64,000 bases of DNA from CBDFHV01 sp965247705 (GTDB taxonomy: Bacteria > Pseudomonadota > Alphaproteobacteria > Rhodospirillales > CAMCUA01). The stretch covers positions 57,416 through 121,415 of the forward strand of contig CBDFHV010000006.1 in the NCBI GenBank assembly GCA_965247705.1, given 5' to 3'. The notes under the pieces were generated by a model. The model ran no database searches. It saw only the letters and a list, made by a program, of their open reading frames with translations, and was not told where the DNA came from. Numbering within the stretch: position 1 is the first letter of the stretch; every line of letters begins with the position of its first letter. The translations under genes were made by a program, and so were the position numbers. This document shows, piece by piece, positions 41,844-50,789 of the stretch.

Positions 41844-42578
41844 ATGGAATGGACCGACCGGGGGATCGTGGTCGCGGTACGCCCCCACGGGGAAAGCGCG
41901 GTCATCCTCAGCCTTCTCACTCCGGAGCGGGGCCGCCACGTGGGCCTGGTGCGGGGCGGGCGCGGCCGGCGGGCGGGGGGTGTCTATCAGCCCGGCAACC
42001 TGCTGCGGGCCACCTGGCGGGCGCGCCTGGCGGAACACATGGGGTCCTATTCCTGCGAGTTGGAACGCGCGGTGGCCGCCGAGGCCATGGACAACCCGGA
42101 CCGCCTGGCCGCCCTGACGGCCGCCTGCGCCGTCGCCGAGTGGTCCCTGCCGGAGCGCGAGACCCATCGCCCCGTGCACGACGGCCTCCTCGCCCTCATC
42201 GATGCCCTGCCGACGGCCGCGTGGCCCACCGTCTACGTGAAGTGGGAGCTGGGCCTGCTGCGGGAACTGGGGTTCGGCCTCGACCTCAGCCGCTGCGCCG
42301 CCACCGGCGCCAACGACGGGCTGATCTACGTCTCGCCGCGCACGGGGCGGGCGGTCTCGTCGTCGGCGGGAGAACCCTACCGGGACCGGCTGCTGCCCCT
42401 GCCGGATTTCCTGTTGCGGCCGGGCAGCCTGGGGGAGGGGGCGGAAATCGCCGATGGCCTGCGCCTCACCGGCCATTTTTTGGAGCACCACGTCTTCGCC
42501 TCCCGCGGCCACGGCCTGCCCGCCGCCCGGGATCGCCTGGCGGAACGCATGGGCTCGGCTTGGGACGGGCGGGTCTGA
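41844..42578 (+). CDS. recO: DNA repair protein RecO
   Basis: A 244-residue recombination mediator of the RecFOR pathway. The N-terminal OB domain shows MEWTDRGIVVAVRPHGESA and LVRGGRGRRAGGVYQPGNLL, and the helical C-terminal domain includes YVKWELGLLRELGFGLDLSR and RTGRAVSSSAGEPYR. The start is the ATG after a weak GGAACG stretch; the long frame upstream is antisense to the PLP enzyme. The stop codon TGA lies at the centre of a palindromic repeat, so the last residues (WDGRV) are encoded by repeat sequence. Confidence 0.94.
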   Translation: MEWTDRGIVVAVRPHGESAVILSLLTPERGRHVGLVRGGRGRRAGGVYQPGNLLRATWRARLAEHMGSYSCELERAVAAEAMDNPDRLAALTAACAVAEWSLPERETHRPVHDGLLALIDALPTAAWPTVYVKWELGLLRELGFGLDLSRCAATGANDGLIYVSPRTGRAVSSSAGEPYRDRLLPLPDFLLRPGSLGEGAEIADGLRLTGHFLEHHVFASRGHGLPAARDRLAERMGSAWDGRV

Positions 42579-42632
42579 GACCCGCCCCTACGCACCATGC
42601 CTTCGTAGGGGAGGGTCTCAGACCCGCCCGCA
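42567..42632. repeat. Inverted pair of the GGGTCT-S-AGACCC repeat after recO
   Basis: Two units face each other: 42567-42596 ends CTACGCACC, and 42605-42632 begins CGTAGGGG. Each contains the GGGTCT/AGACCC palindrome, and together they make a long hairpin of about 24 bp per arm around a short loop. The first unit overlaps the recO stop. This could be a bidirectional terminator between recO and parC. The unit at 38965 is the same repeat. Confidence 0.85.
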
Positions 42633-42701
42633 GCCCACAAACTCCAATTTGTTGAGTATTTGACCTAGACCGTACACCATATTTAGTTCTATCTAGCCCC
42701 C

Positions 42702-44930
42702 ATGACTGAACCGGCCCCGATCGAAGACATCCGCGATGAGCCCCTGGGGGAGGCCTTGGGCGAGCGCTATCTCGCCTATGCCCTGTCGACCATCATGTCC
42801 CGCTCCCTGCCCGACGTGCGCGACGGGCTGAAGCCGGTGCACCGGCGGCTGCTGTACGCCATGCGGGAGCTTCGCCTGTCGCCGGATACCGCCCACAAAA
42901 AGTGCGCCCGGGTGGTCGGCGACGTCATCGGCAAGTACCACCCCCACGGCGACACCGCCGTCTACGACGCCCTGGTGCGCCTCGCCCAGTCCTTCGCCGC
43001 CCGCTATCCCCTGGTCGACGGCCAGGGCAACTTCGGCAATGTGGACGGGGACAACCCGGCGGCCATGCGCTACACCGAGGCTCGGCTGACCGCCGTCGCC
43101 GAGGCCATGCTGGCCGCCATCGACGAGGACGCGGTCGACTTCCGCGAGACCTATGACGGCGAGGAATCGGAGCCGGTGGTGCTGCCGGCCCGCTTCCCCA
43201 ACCTGCTGGCCAACGGGGCGGCGGGGATCGCCGTCGGCATGGCGACCAGCATCCCGCCCCACAACGCGGACGAGGTCTGCGCGGCGCTCTTGCACCTGAT
43301 CAAGTTCCCCAAGGCCACCATCGACAAGCTGACCGAATTCATCCAGGGCCCCGACTTCCCCACCGGCGGGATGCTGGTGGAGCCCCGGGATTCCATCGTC
43401 GAGGCCTACCGTACGGGGCGCGGCGGCTTCCGCCTGCGGGCCCGCTGGGAGGTGGAGAAGCTGAGCCACGGCCAATACCAGATCGTGGTCACCGAAATCC
43501 CTTACCAGGTCGCCAAGTCCCGCCTGATCGAGCGCATCGCCGAGTTGCTGCTGAACCGCAAGCTGCCGTGGCTGGCCGACGTGCGCGACGAGTCCACGGA
43601 CATCGTCCGGATGGTGCTCGAACCCAAGAACCGTACCGTCGACGCGGACCTGCTGATGGCGCAGTTATACCGCCAGACGGACCTGGAGACCCGCTTCGGG
43701 CTCAACATGAACGTGCTCGACGCCAGCCGCACGCCGCGGGTGATGGGCCTCCGGGAGGTGCTGCAGGCCTTCCTGGACCACCGGCACGAGGTGCTGGAGC
43801 GCCGCGCCCGCCACCGCCTGGAGCGCATCGAACGGCGCCTGGAAGTCCTCGGCGGGCTACTGGTCGCTTACGTGAACCTGGACCGGATAATCCAGATCAT
43901 CCGCGAGGAGGACGAGCCGCGAGCGGTGATGATGGTCGAGTTCGACCTCACCGAGGTGCAGGCCGACGCCATCCTCAACATGCGCCTGCGCCAGTTGCGG
44001 CGCCTGGAGGAGGAGGGTATCCGCCGCGAGGACGCCGCCCTCAGGGCCGAGCGCACGGACTTGCTGGCCCTGCTCGAGGACGAGAAGCGTCGCTGGAAGG
44101 TCATCGCCGGGGAAATTGCGGATATCCGCAAGCACTTCGGCGCCGGCACCGACCTGGGCCGGCGGCGCACCGAGATCGGCCAGCCCCCACTAGCCATCGT
44201 GGTCCCCATCGACGTGATGGTGGAGCGGGAGCCGATCACCGTCATCTACTCGGAAAAGGGATGGATCCGGGCGATGAAGGGTCACGTCACCGATCCGGGC
44301 GAGGTCAAGTACAAGGAAGGGGACCGGGCACGGTACTTCCTCCATGCCCAGACCACGGACAAGCTGGTGATCTTCGCCACCAACGGGCGCTTTTACACCA
44401 TGGGCTGCGACAAGTTGCCGGGCGGGCGAGGCCACGGCGAACCGGTCCGCCTGATGGTCGACCTGGAAGGTGGGGCGGACGTGGTGACCCTGATGATCCA
44501 CCGGCCGGACCGGCGACTCCTGGTGGCCTCCGACGCGGGACGGGGATTCCTCATCCGCGCCGATGACGTGGTCGCGCAGACCCGCGGCGGCAAGCAGATC
44601 CTGAACCTGGGCGCGGGCGAGGAAGCAACGGCCTGCGCCCCGGTGGAACCGGGGCACGATTCGGTGGCCGTGGTCGGCCACAACCGCAAGCTCCTGCTGT
44701 TCCCGCTCGCGGAACTACCGGAGATGAACCGGGGTCGGGGTGTCATCCTGCAGCGCTACAAGGACGGCGGCCTGTCGGACGTGACCACGTTCCGACTTGA
44801 CGACGGCCTGACCTGGAAGACCGGCGGGCGGACCCGCACCGAGACCGACCTGATCGCCTGGAGTGCCAAGCGCGGACAGGCCGGGCGGCTGGCGCCGCGC
44901 GGGTTCTCGTCCGCCAACCGATTTACTTGA
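42702..44930 (+). CDS. parC: DNA topoisomerase IV subunit A
   Basis: A 742-residue type II topoisomerase subunit that decatenates chromosomes together with ParE (not in this window). It begins with the PLGEALGERYLAYALSTIMSRSLPD region, includes SPDTAHKKCARVVGDVIGKYHPHGD (quinolone region), and the catalytic Tyr at residue 124 in NPAAMRYTEARL. A coiled coil (about 360-500) and a C-terminal beta-pinwheel region (about 505-740) follow. The length and the start near EDIRDEPLGEALG support ParC over GyrA. Confidence 0.93.
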   Translation: MTEPAPIEDIRDEPLGEALGERYLAYALSTIMSRSLPDVRDGLKPVHRRLLYAMRELRLSPDTAHKKCARVVGDVIGKYHPHGDTAVYDALVRLAQSFAARYPLVDGQGNFGNVDGDNPAAMRYTEARLTAVAEAMLAAIDEDAVDFRETYDGEESEPVVLPARFPNLLANGAAGIAVGMATSIPPHNADEVCAALLHLIKFPKATIDKLTEFIQGPDFPTGGMLVEPRDSIVEAYRTGRGGFRLRARWEVEKLSHGQYQIVVTEIPYQVAKSRLIERIAELLLNRKLPWLADVRDESTDIVRMVLEPKNRTVDADLLMAQLYRQTDLETRFGLNMNVLDASRTPRVMGLREVLQAFLDHRHEVLERRARHRLERIERRLEVLGGLLVAYVNLDRIIQIIREEDEPRAVMMVEFDLTEVQADAILNMRLRQLRRLEEEGIRREDAALRAERTDLLALLEDEKRRWKVIAGEIADIRKHFGAGTDLGRRRTEIGQPPLAIVVPIDVMVEREPITVIYSEKGWIRAMKGHVTDPGEVKYKEGDRARYFLHAQTTDKLVIFATNGRFYTMGCDKLPGGRGHGEPVRLMVDLEGGADVVTLMIHRPDRRLLVASDAGRGFLIRADDVVAQTRGGKQILNLGAGEEATACAPVEPGHDSVAVVGHNRKLLLFPLAELPEMNRGRGVILQRYKDGGLSDVTTFRLDDGLTWKTGGRTRTETDLIAWSAKRGQAGRLAPRGFSSANRFT

Positions 44931-44983
44931 CCCGGGTCGGCTGCTACGAACTTACGACGCACCCGAGAGCAGGGAGACCATCG

Positions 44984-45568
44984 ATGCGCGATATCGCTAT
45001 TCATCAGACCCTGGCCCAGACTACTTGGCCCGCCTCGGGGCGTACGAGCCTCTTGCGCGGCGCTATTCTGGTTCTTGTCGGCAGCGCCCTCATCGCCGTC
45101 AGCGCCCGCGTTCAGGTCCCCATGTGGCCGGTGCCCATGACCATGCAGACCTTCGCCGTGCTGGTCGTCGGCATGGCCTACGGCTGGCGCCTGGGCGGCC
45201 TGACCCTGCTGGCCTACCTGGGGGAGGGGGCCATCGGCCTTCCGGTGTTCGCCTCTGGCGGCGGCATCGCTTATTTCGCCGGACCCACGACCGGCTATTT
45301 GCTGGGCTTCCTGTTGTCCGCCACCTTCGTCGGCTGGGCGGCCGAAAGGGGCTGGGACCGGACCATGGCCCATACGGCCGCGGCCATGGCCGTGGGCACG
45401 GCGATCATCTTCGTCTGCGGCGTCGCATGGCTGGCGGTGTTTCTCGGTGACGTTGAAAAGGCGCTCGTCGGTGGGCTCAACCCCTTCATCCTCGGCGCCG
45501 CGGTGAAAATCGCCCTCGCCACTGTGCTGCTGCCGACCATCTGGCGGATCGTCGGCCGCGGGCGCTGA
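44984..45568 (+). CDS. bioY: Biotin transporter BioY
   Basis: A 194-residue membrane protein with about six hydrophobic helices, the S-component of a biotin ECF transporter. Signatures are RVQVPMWPVPMTMQTFAVLV, LGEGAIGLPVFASGGGIAYF and PTTGYLLGFLL. The ATG follows CAGGGAGACC. No BioM/BioN (energy-coupling) genes and no BioR-like palindrome are seen nearby. It lies 53 nt after parC, probably by chance of position and not of function. Confidence 0.95.
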   Translation: MRDIAIHQTLAQTTWPASGRTSLLRGAILVLVGSALIAVSARVQVPMWPVPMTMQTFAVLVVGMAYGWRLGGLTLLAYLGEGAIGLPVFASGGGIAYFAGPTTGYLLGFLLSATFVGWAAERGWDRTMAHTAAAMAVGTAIIFVCGVAWLAVFLGDVEKALVGGLNPFILGAAVKIALATVLLPTIWRIVGRGR

Positions 45569-45637
45569 GGAACTATACCGCCAAGGGATTGAAATGACTC
45601 GCCCGTGCCTCTTGGATGCACCCTCGGGGCGGGGACA

Positions 45638-45656
45638 GGCCGGTCTCAGACCGGCC
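45638..45656. repeat. Palindrome GGCCGGTCT-C-AGACCGGCC
   Basis: A perfect 9-bp inverted repeat with a 1-nt centre between bioY and the convergent TRAP permease gene. The GGTCT/AGACC core is the same as in the era-recO repeats, but the flanks differ. It could be a terminator or a diverged member of that family. Confidence 0.7.
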
Positions 45657-45718
45657 CGCCTTCGGTGCCTGTCATAGCTCGGGGGTATCGGTAGGGTCAA
45701 TTCGATCGCTCACCGGTA

Positions 45719-47290
45719 TCAGCCGAACATCGCCTTGGGCAGCCACGTGGCCGTCTCCGGGAAGGTGGCGAGCAGGACCAGGGCCAGAAGCTGTATGGCC
45801 ACGAAGGGCACCACGCCCTTGTAGATCTGCAAGGTCGTCACGCTGTCCGGCGCCACGCCGCGCAGGTAAAAGAGCGCGAAACCGAAGGGCGGCGTCAGGA
45901 ACGAGGTTTGAAGGTTGACGGCCATCATGATGGCCAGCCACACCGGGTTCACATCGAGCAGGAACAGGGCCGGCGCCACCACCGGTACGACCACGAACAC
46001 GATCTCGATGAAGTCGAGAAAAAAGCCGAGGGCAAACATCACCGCCATCACCACGGCGACCGCGCCCATGGCGCCCCCCGGCATGTCGGTAAGTACCCGC
46101 GCCACCGTCTCGTCGCCGCCCAGGCCGCGGAAGACCAATGAGAAAAGCTGCGCGCCAATGATGATGGTGAACACCATGGCGGTAATGCGGGCGGTGGACC
46201 GCACCGCCTCGCCAGCCACTCCCGAACGCACGATCCGGATCACGCAGCGGCCCAAACCCCAGGCCAGGGGGATGGTGAGAGCCAGGGCCACGGCGATGCC
46301 GGTGGCGTCAACGGCGCCGGTGGACTCGCGGCCGAGTCTCAGATCGAGGGCGCCGCCGAACAGCAACATGCCCGCAAGGCAGCCGGCCGCCCCGTAGACC
46401 GGCCCGGGGCGATCCGGTTTGAGCCGATGGGCGGCCAGCAGAATGGCGCCGACAGCGCCGACGGCGGCCGCCTCCGTCGGCGTGGCGAGCCCAACCAGGA
46501 TTGAGCCAAGAACGGCGATCAGCAGGGCGAACGGCGGCACCAGGGCGCGGACCAGGTATCCGCGCGTAGCCCCCGCATCGCCGTCGCTCTCGGGTGGCGC
46601 AGCCGGTGCCGCGCCCGGCCGCAGCCAGGCCACCAGGATCTGATAGACGATGTAAAGCCCGACCAGAGCCAGACCGGGCAGCAAGGCGCCGGCGAACAGG
46701 TCGGCGACGGAGACGGAGTCCGGGGCGAAGTTGCCTTTCGCCAATTGCGCCGACTGATAGGACGCGGAAATCACGTCGCCCAGCAGGATGAGCACGATGG
46801 AGGGGGGAATGATCTGGCCCAGGGTGCCGGCAGCGCAGATGGAGCCGCAGGCGAAGGCCGGATCGTATCCCCGTTTGAGCATGGTCGGCAGGGACAGAAG
46901 CCCCATGGTCACCACCGTGGCGCCGACGATTCCCGTGGAGGCGGCCAACAGGCAACCGACGACGGAAACCGAAATGCCCAGGCCGCCCCGCAACCTGCCG
47001 AACAGAGAGGCCATCGCCTCCAGCAGGTCCTCCGCCACCCGGGACCGTTCCAGCATCACCCCCATGAAGATGAACAGGGGTACCGCGACCAGGATCTCGC
47101 TGGTGACGATGCCGAAGATGCGCTGGGGATAGGCAATCAGAAAGGACAGGTCGAAGGCGCCGAGGGCAGCGCCCGCCATGGCGAACAGGATTGCCGTTCC
47201 CGCCAGGGTAAAGGCGACCGGAAATCCCAGGAGCAGAAAGCCGCAGGCGGTGACGAACATGAGGATGTCCAGCGCCTCGCCAAGCGCCAT
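45719..47290 (-). CDS. TRAP transporter large permease subunit (DctM), extended form
   Basis: A 523-residue membrane protein with at least 12 hydrophobic helices, the Na+-coupled channel subunit. Family segments are LGFPVAFTLAGTAILFAM, LVAVPLFIFMGVMLERSR, IVGATVVTMGLLSLPTML, AAGTLGQIIPPSIVLIL, GLATPTEAAAVGAVGAIL and NLQTSFLTPPFGFALFYL. An insertion of about 90 residues between the ATPTEAA and ITAMVFTI regions makes it longer than typical 430-residue DctM proteins; this longer form is common in TakM-like systems. I start at MALGEALDI because the upstream frame belongs to DctQ coding sequence. Confidence 0.93.
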   Translation of the reverse strand: MALGEALDILMFVTACGFLLLGFPVAFTLAGTAILFAMAGAALGAFDLSFLIAYPQRIFGIVTSEILVAVPLFIFMGVMLERSRVAEDLLEAMASLFGRLRGGLGISVSVVGCLLAASTGIVGATVVTMGLLSLPTMLKRGYDPAFACGSICAAGTLGQIIPPSIVLILLGDVISASYQSAQLAKGNFAPDSVSVADLFAGALLPGLALVGLYIVYQILVAWLRPGAAPAAPPESDGDAGATRGYLVRALVPPFALLIAVLGSILVGLATPTEAAAVGAVGAILLAAHRLKPDRPGPVYGAAGCLAGMLLFGGALDLRLGRESTGAVDATGIAVALALTIPLAWGLGRCVIRIVRSGVAGEAVRSTARITAMVFTIIIGAQLFSLVFRGLGGDETVARVLTDMPGGAMGAVAVVMAVMFALGFFLDFIEIVFVVVPVVAPALFLLDVNPVWLAIMMAVNLQTSFLTPPFGFALFYLRGVAPDSVTTLQIYKGVVPFVAIQLLALVLLATFPETATWLPKAMFG

Positions 47291-47292
47291 GG

Positions 47293-47838
47293 TCAGCGCC
47301 TCTCCGCCAGATGGGGCGCGGGGCGGGGCGGGGGACGACCGGCAAGGGCGAGCAGGGAGCGCAGACCCAGGGCCAACCCCTGAAGGGCCAACAGAGCCGC
47401 GAGAACGAGGATAAGGCTCTTCAGGAGGAAGACGCCGGGGATGCCGCTGGTCTCCGGAGATCCCTCGAGGACGGACCACGAGGCCGCGACGTAGGGCAGG
47501 CCCACCCAGACTATCGCCGCGCACAAGGGAAACAGGAAGACGACAACGCCGAACAGATCCACCGCGGCCCGCCGCCGGGCGGGCATGGATCGATAAAAGA
47601 TGTCCACCCGGACATGCTCGTCATGGAGCAGGGTATAGCCCGCCCCCATCAGGATCACGGTGGCGTGCATATAGATCATGGATTCCTGCACCATGACGTA
47701 GCCGACGCCGAATACGTAGCGCAGTACGACGATGGCGAACTGCAAAGTCACCATGACCAGGATGATCCACGCGACCGCCCGGCCAATCCGGGCATTCACC
47801 CGGTCAACGGTAACGACGATTCGATGGAGGTAAGCCAC
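47293..47838 (-). CDS. TRAP transporter small permease subunit (DctQ)
   Basis: A 181-residue protein with four membrane helices (ending near LALGLRSLLALAG). Signatures: LVMVTLQFAIVVLRYVFG, VMVQESMIYMHATVILMGAG and DEHVRVDIFYRSM. I use the GTG reading VAYLHRIVV because GGGGAT lies just before it; an earlier GTG would add ten residues. The DctM start is 2 nt after its stop, so the two are coupled. Confidence 0.88.
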   Translation of the reverse strand: MAYLHRIVVTVDRVNARIGRAVAWIILVMVTLQFAIVVLRYVFGVGYVMVQESMIYMHATVILMGAGYTLLHDEHVRVDIFYRSMPARRRAAVDLFGVVVFLFPLCAAIVWVGLPYVAASWSVLEGSPETSGIPGVFLLKSLILVLAALLALQGLALGLRSLLALAGRPPPRPAPHLAERR

Positions 47839-47895
47839 GACGGCATCCCCCGGGACCGGCGACACCACCGCCGGTCCCCGGGGAAATCCGTAGCC

Positions 47896-48993
47896 CTAAC
47901 CGTACTTGAACGGCAACAGACGCGCGTTCATGAAGGACTGATCGCCCAAGCGGGACCAGCGCATGGCCTTTCTTCGGAAGGCGGTGAAGCTGTCGTAGAC
48001 CTTCCGGGTGAGGGGATCGGTGTCGGCCATTTCCGCCATGACCTCGCCGGACAAGCGGCCGACCTCATTGAGTATCGTGTCGGAGAACTGGCGTAGCAGA
48101 ACCCCGTGATCGTTGATCAGGGTGTTGAGGGCATCGGAGTTGCGGGCGTTGAACTCGGCGTAGACCAGGTCGTTCTCGGCCGTGACGGCGGCCGTAATCA
48201 TGTCCCGCTGGGCATCGGTCAAGCTGTCCCAAACCCCCTTGTTGATGGAGAAGTCGAGGATGGCGCCGGGCTCATGGAAGCCGGGATAGTAGTAGTACTT
48301 GACCACCTTGTAGAAGCCGAAGGACAGGTCGCTGTAGGGGCCGACCCACTCGGTTCCGTCGATGCGGCCCGACTGCAGGGCTGGCAGGATCTCTTGGGGC
48401 GGCAGCAGTTCCACCGCCACGCCCAGGCGGCGCAGCACTTCCCCGCCGATGCCGGGCATCCGGAATTTGAGGCCCTTGAGGTCGTCGAGGCTGTTGATCT
48501 CCTTGGCGAACCAGCCGCCCATCTGGACCCCGGTGTTGCCGGCCATGAAGGACTTGATGTTGAACTGAGCCCCCACCTCGTCCCACAGTTCCTGGCCGCC
48601 GCCGAAATGGACCCAGGCGGTGGCTTCGGCGGCGGTGAACCCGAAGGGGACGGCGGTGAAGAAATTCAGGGCCTTGTGCTTGCCCTGGTAGTAGTAGGCG
48701 GCCGAGTGGTACATGTCCGCCGCGCCGCTGGAAACGGCGTCGAACACGCCGAAGGGCGGTACCAGTTCGCCGCCGCCGAACACCTTCACCGATAGCTGGC
48801 CGTCACTGAACTGGGTGATGCGATTGGCCAACCGCTGGGCGCCCAGGCCCAAAGCCGGCAGAGCCTTGGGCCAGGTCAGCACCATCTTCAGTTCGCGCTT
48901 GCCCTGGGCGATGGCGGGCGCGGCGATGGTGGAGGCCGCGGCGCCGGCAAGACCGGCGGCACCCGCGGTCTTGAGAAAATGACGACGTTTCAT
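47896..48993 (-). CDS. TRAP substrate-binding protein, TakP-like (2-oxo acid type)
   Basis: A 365-residue periplasmic protein with a twin-arginine signal (KRRHFLKTAGAAGL to APAIAQ), so it may be exported folded. Its body closely follows the TakP layout: LTWPKALPALGLGAQRLANR, GGELVPPFGVFDAVSSGAAD, FFTAVPFGFTAAEATAWVHF, GNTGVQMGGWFAKEINSLDD, KFRMPGIGGEVLRRLGVA and GTEWVGPYSDLSFGFYKV. TakP binds 2-oxo monocarboxylates with a sodium ion, so a 2-oxo acid or lactate-like ligand is likely. It is first in the operon, followed by the two permease genes. Confidence 0.92.
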   Translation of the reverse strand: MKRRHFLKTAGAAGLAGAAASTIAAPAIAQGKRELKMVLTWPKALPALGLGAQRLANRITQFSDGQLSVKVFGGGELVPPFGVFDAVSSGAADMYHSAAYYYQGKHKALNFFTAVPFGFTAAEATAWVHFGGGQELWDEVGAQFNIKSFMAGNTGVQMGGWFAKEINSLDDLKGLKFRMPGIGGEVLRRLGVAVELLPPQEILPALQSGRIDGTEWVGPYSDLSFGFYKVVKYYYYPGFHEPGAILDFSINKGVWDSLTDAQRDMITAAVTAENDLVYAEFNARNSDALNTLINDHGVLLRQFSDTILNEVGRLSGEVMAEMADTDPLTRKVYDSFTAFRRKAMRWSRLGDQSFMNARLLPFKYG

Positions 48994-49108
48994 GGCATCG
49001 GTACTCCCGAACAAAATGCGGTAAGGCGCAAGGTTCGCGGTATCGATCCCGTTTCTATCACGGACTGTTGACTATGAATACTGAACGAAAGTCCCGGCCG
49101 CGATGGGC

Positions 49109-49849
49109 TCAGCGGTCCGCGTCCGCCGCACCGGGCAAGGACGTCCAGCCGTCGTTCAGATAGACCTCCGCCGGCTTGAAGCGGGTCTTGTAAGACATCT
49201 TGGAACACTCAGCGATCCAATAGCCCAGATAGGCAAACGGCAGCCCCCTTTGGCGGGCCTCCTCGATCATCCACAGGATCATATGAGTTCCCAGGCTGCG
49301 CCGGGGCTGGCCGGGCTCGAAGATGCTGTAGACGGCCGACAGCCCGTCGCCCAACGTATCGACAAGGCAGGTGCCCAGCAGGGGGCCGTTCGGCGGCCGG
49401 AACTCCGCCACGAAGGTGCGCACCGGCGTGTCCTCGATCAGGGCCCGATAGTCGAAAAAGTCCATCTTCGCCATCTCGCCATCGCCGTGACGGGAATGCT
49501 GATAGCGGGTGAACAGTTCGAACTGCTCCATGGTGGCTATCGGCGGCAGCAGATTGGTGGTCAAGTCCTCGTTGGCCCGCCACACCTTGCGCTGGGTGCG
49601 TGAGGGAACGAATTCCGCGGCCAGTACGCGAACCGCCTTGCAGGCCTCGCAGTGGGAACAGGCCGGCGCATACGCGACGCCGTGGCTGCGGCGGAAGCCG
49701 GCGCGGGACAGCACGTCGTGGAGCCGGTCGGCGTCATGGCCGCCAAGCTCGGTCACCACCCGTCGCTCCAGCCGGTCCGGAAGATAGGGACATGGCAGGG
49801 GCGGCGTCGAGAAATAGAACCGCGTGCCCGGACTGGGAGTGTGTTTCAT
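49109..49849 (-). CDS. bpt: Aspartate/glutamate leucyl-transferase (N-degron pathway)
   Basis: A 246-residue transferase that attaches leucine to proteins with N-terminal Asp or Glu, marking them for ClpS/ClpAP. The N-terminal cysteine-bearing domain shows PCPYLPDRLERRVVTEL and GVAYAPACSHCEACKAVRV, and the C-terminal GNAT-like domain shows RYQHSRHGDGEMAKMDFFDY and LGYWIAECSKMSYKTRFKP. It is separated from motB by 19 nt and shares its strand, but the functional link is not obvious. Confidence 0.93.
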   Translation of the reverse strand: MKHTPSPGTRFYFSTPPLPCPYLPDRLERRVVTELGGHDADRLHDVLSRAGFRRSHGVAYAPACSHCEACKAVRVLAAEFVPSRTQRKVWRANEDLTTNLLPPIATMEQFELFTRYQHSRHGDGEMAKMDFFDYRALIEDTPVRTFVAEFRPPNGPLLGTCLVDTLGDGLSAVYSIFEPGQPRRSLGTHMILWMIEEARQRGLPFAYLGYWIAECSKMSYKTRFKPAEVYLNDGWTSLPGAADADR

Positions 49850-49868
49850 GCTTTAGGCGGGCGTGGCG

Positions 49869-50780
49869 TCATGAGCCCCCCGCGCCGCCTGTGCCGCGCA
49901 GCAGGACGATGGCGATGCGGCGGTTCTTCGCGGCCGCCGTATCCTCCTTCACCAGGGGGTCCTGATCGGCCGCGCCAACGACCTTGGCCAGGCGATCGGG
50001 GGATACGCCCAATTCGATGAGGGCACGGCGGGTGGCATTGGCCCGGTCGGCGGAGAGTTCCCAGTTGGTGTACCCAAGCTCGCCGCCCGAGAACCGCGTC
50101 GAATCCGTATGGCCGGTAATGGAGAGGTCCTGGGGCATCTTGCCAATCGCCTGCACCACCAGTTCCAGGACCTTGCGCGTGTGGTCGTGCATGTTGGCGC
50201 TGCCGCTGGGGAACATGGCCAGGCCCTTCTGGTCGACGATCTGAATACGCATGCCCTCTTGCGTGTTGTCGATAATGATGCTGTTCACCAGATTGCGGAT
50301 CTGGGGCAGGTCGTCGAGCATTTTTTTCAATTCCTCGCTCGCCTCCTCGAACTGTTCTTGCTCACTCTCTTTCTTCGCCGCCGCCGCCGCCTCCCCCTCC
50401 GACAGTTCGGCCTCGGCTTCACTGCTGAGCTCACTTTCGACCGCGTCCGCGGCGCCGGTGCCTGCCTTGGGCGGCGGCAGTTCGACGGTGACGCTGGGGC
50501 TGGAGGACAGGTGCTGCATGGTGCCCTCGGCCGAGATGGCGGTGCCGCCGAACATGCCGCCGGCGCCGCTGGTGGTAAGGGCGATGCTGGCCGGCGCGAA
50601 ATAGTTGGAAATGCCTTCCAATTGCTCCTGGGTCACCGAATTGAGGAGCCACAGAAGGAGGAAAAAAGCCATCATGGCGGTGACGAAGTCAGCGTAGGCG
50701 ATCTTCCAGGCGCCGCCACCGTGCCCGCCGCCGCCCTTCTTGATCTTCTTGATGATGATCGTTGGTTCGCGCTCGGCCAT
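49869..50780 (-). CDS. motB: Flagellar motor protein MotB
   Basis: A 303-residue stator protein. The N-terminus has a basic, Gly-rich tail and one membrane helix; the proton-binding Asp is residue 31 in IAYADFVTAMMAFFLLLWLL. A variable acidic linker with a Glu/Ala-rich stretch (AELSEGEAAAAAKKESEQEQ) leads to the OmpA-like peptidoglycan-binding domain (about 185-300) with SITGHTDSTRF and ELSADRANATRRALIELG. It follows motA by 9 nt. Confidence 0.95.
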   Translation of the reverse strand: MAEREPTIIIKKIKKGGGGHGGGAWKIAYADFVTAMMAFFLLLWLLNSVTQEQLEGISNYFAPASIALTTSGAGGMFGGTAISAEGTMQHLSSSPSVTVELPPPKAGTGAADAVESELSSEAEAELSEGEAAAAAKKESEQEQFEEASEELKKMLDDLPQIRNLVNSIIIDNTQEGMRIQIVDQKGLAMFPSGSANMHDHTRKVLELVVQAIGKMPQDLSITGHTDSTRFSGGELGYTNWELSADRANATRRALIELGVSPDRLAKVVGAADQDPLVKEDTAAAKNRRIAIVLLRGTGGAGGS

Positions 50781-50789
50781 GGCGAGTCC

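Noticed and set aside
44931..44983. Riboswitch or BioR operator before bioY
   Set aside because: The gap is 53 nt and no TTATMKATAA-type palindrome or structured leader is visible.
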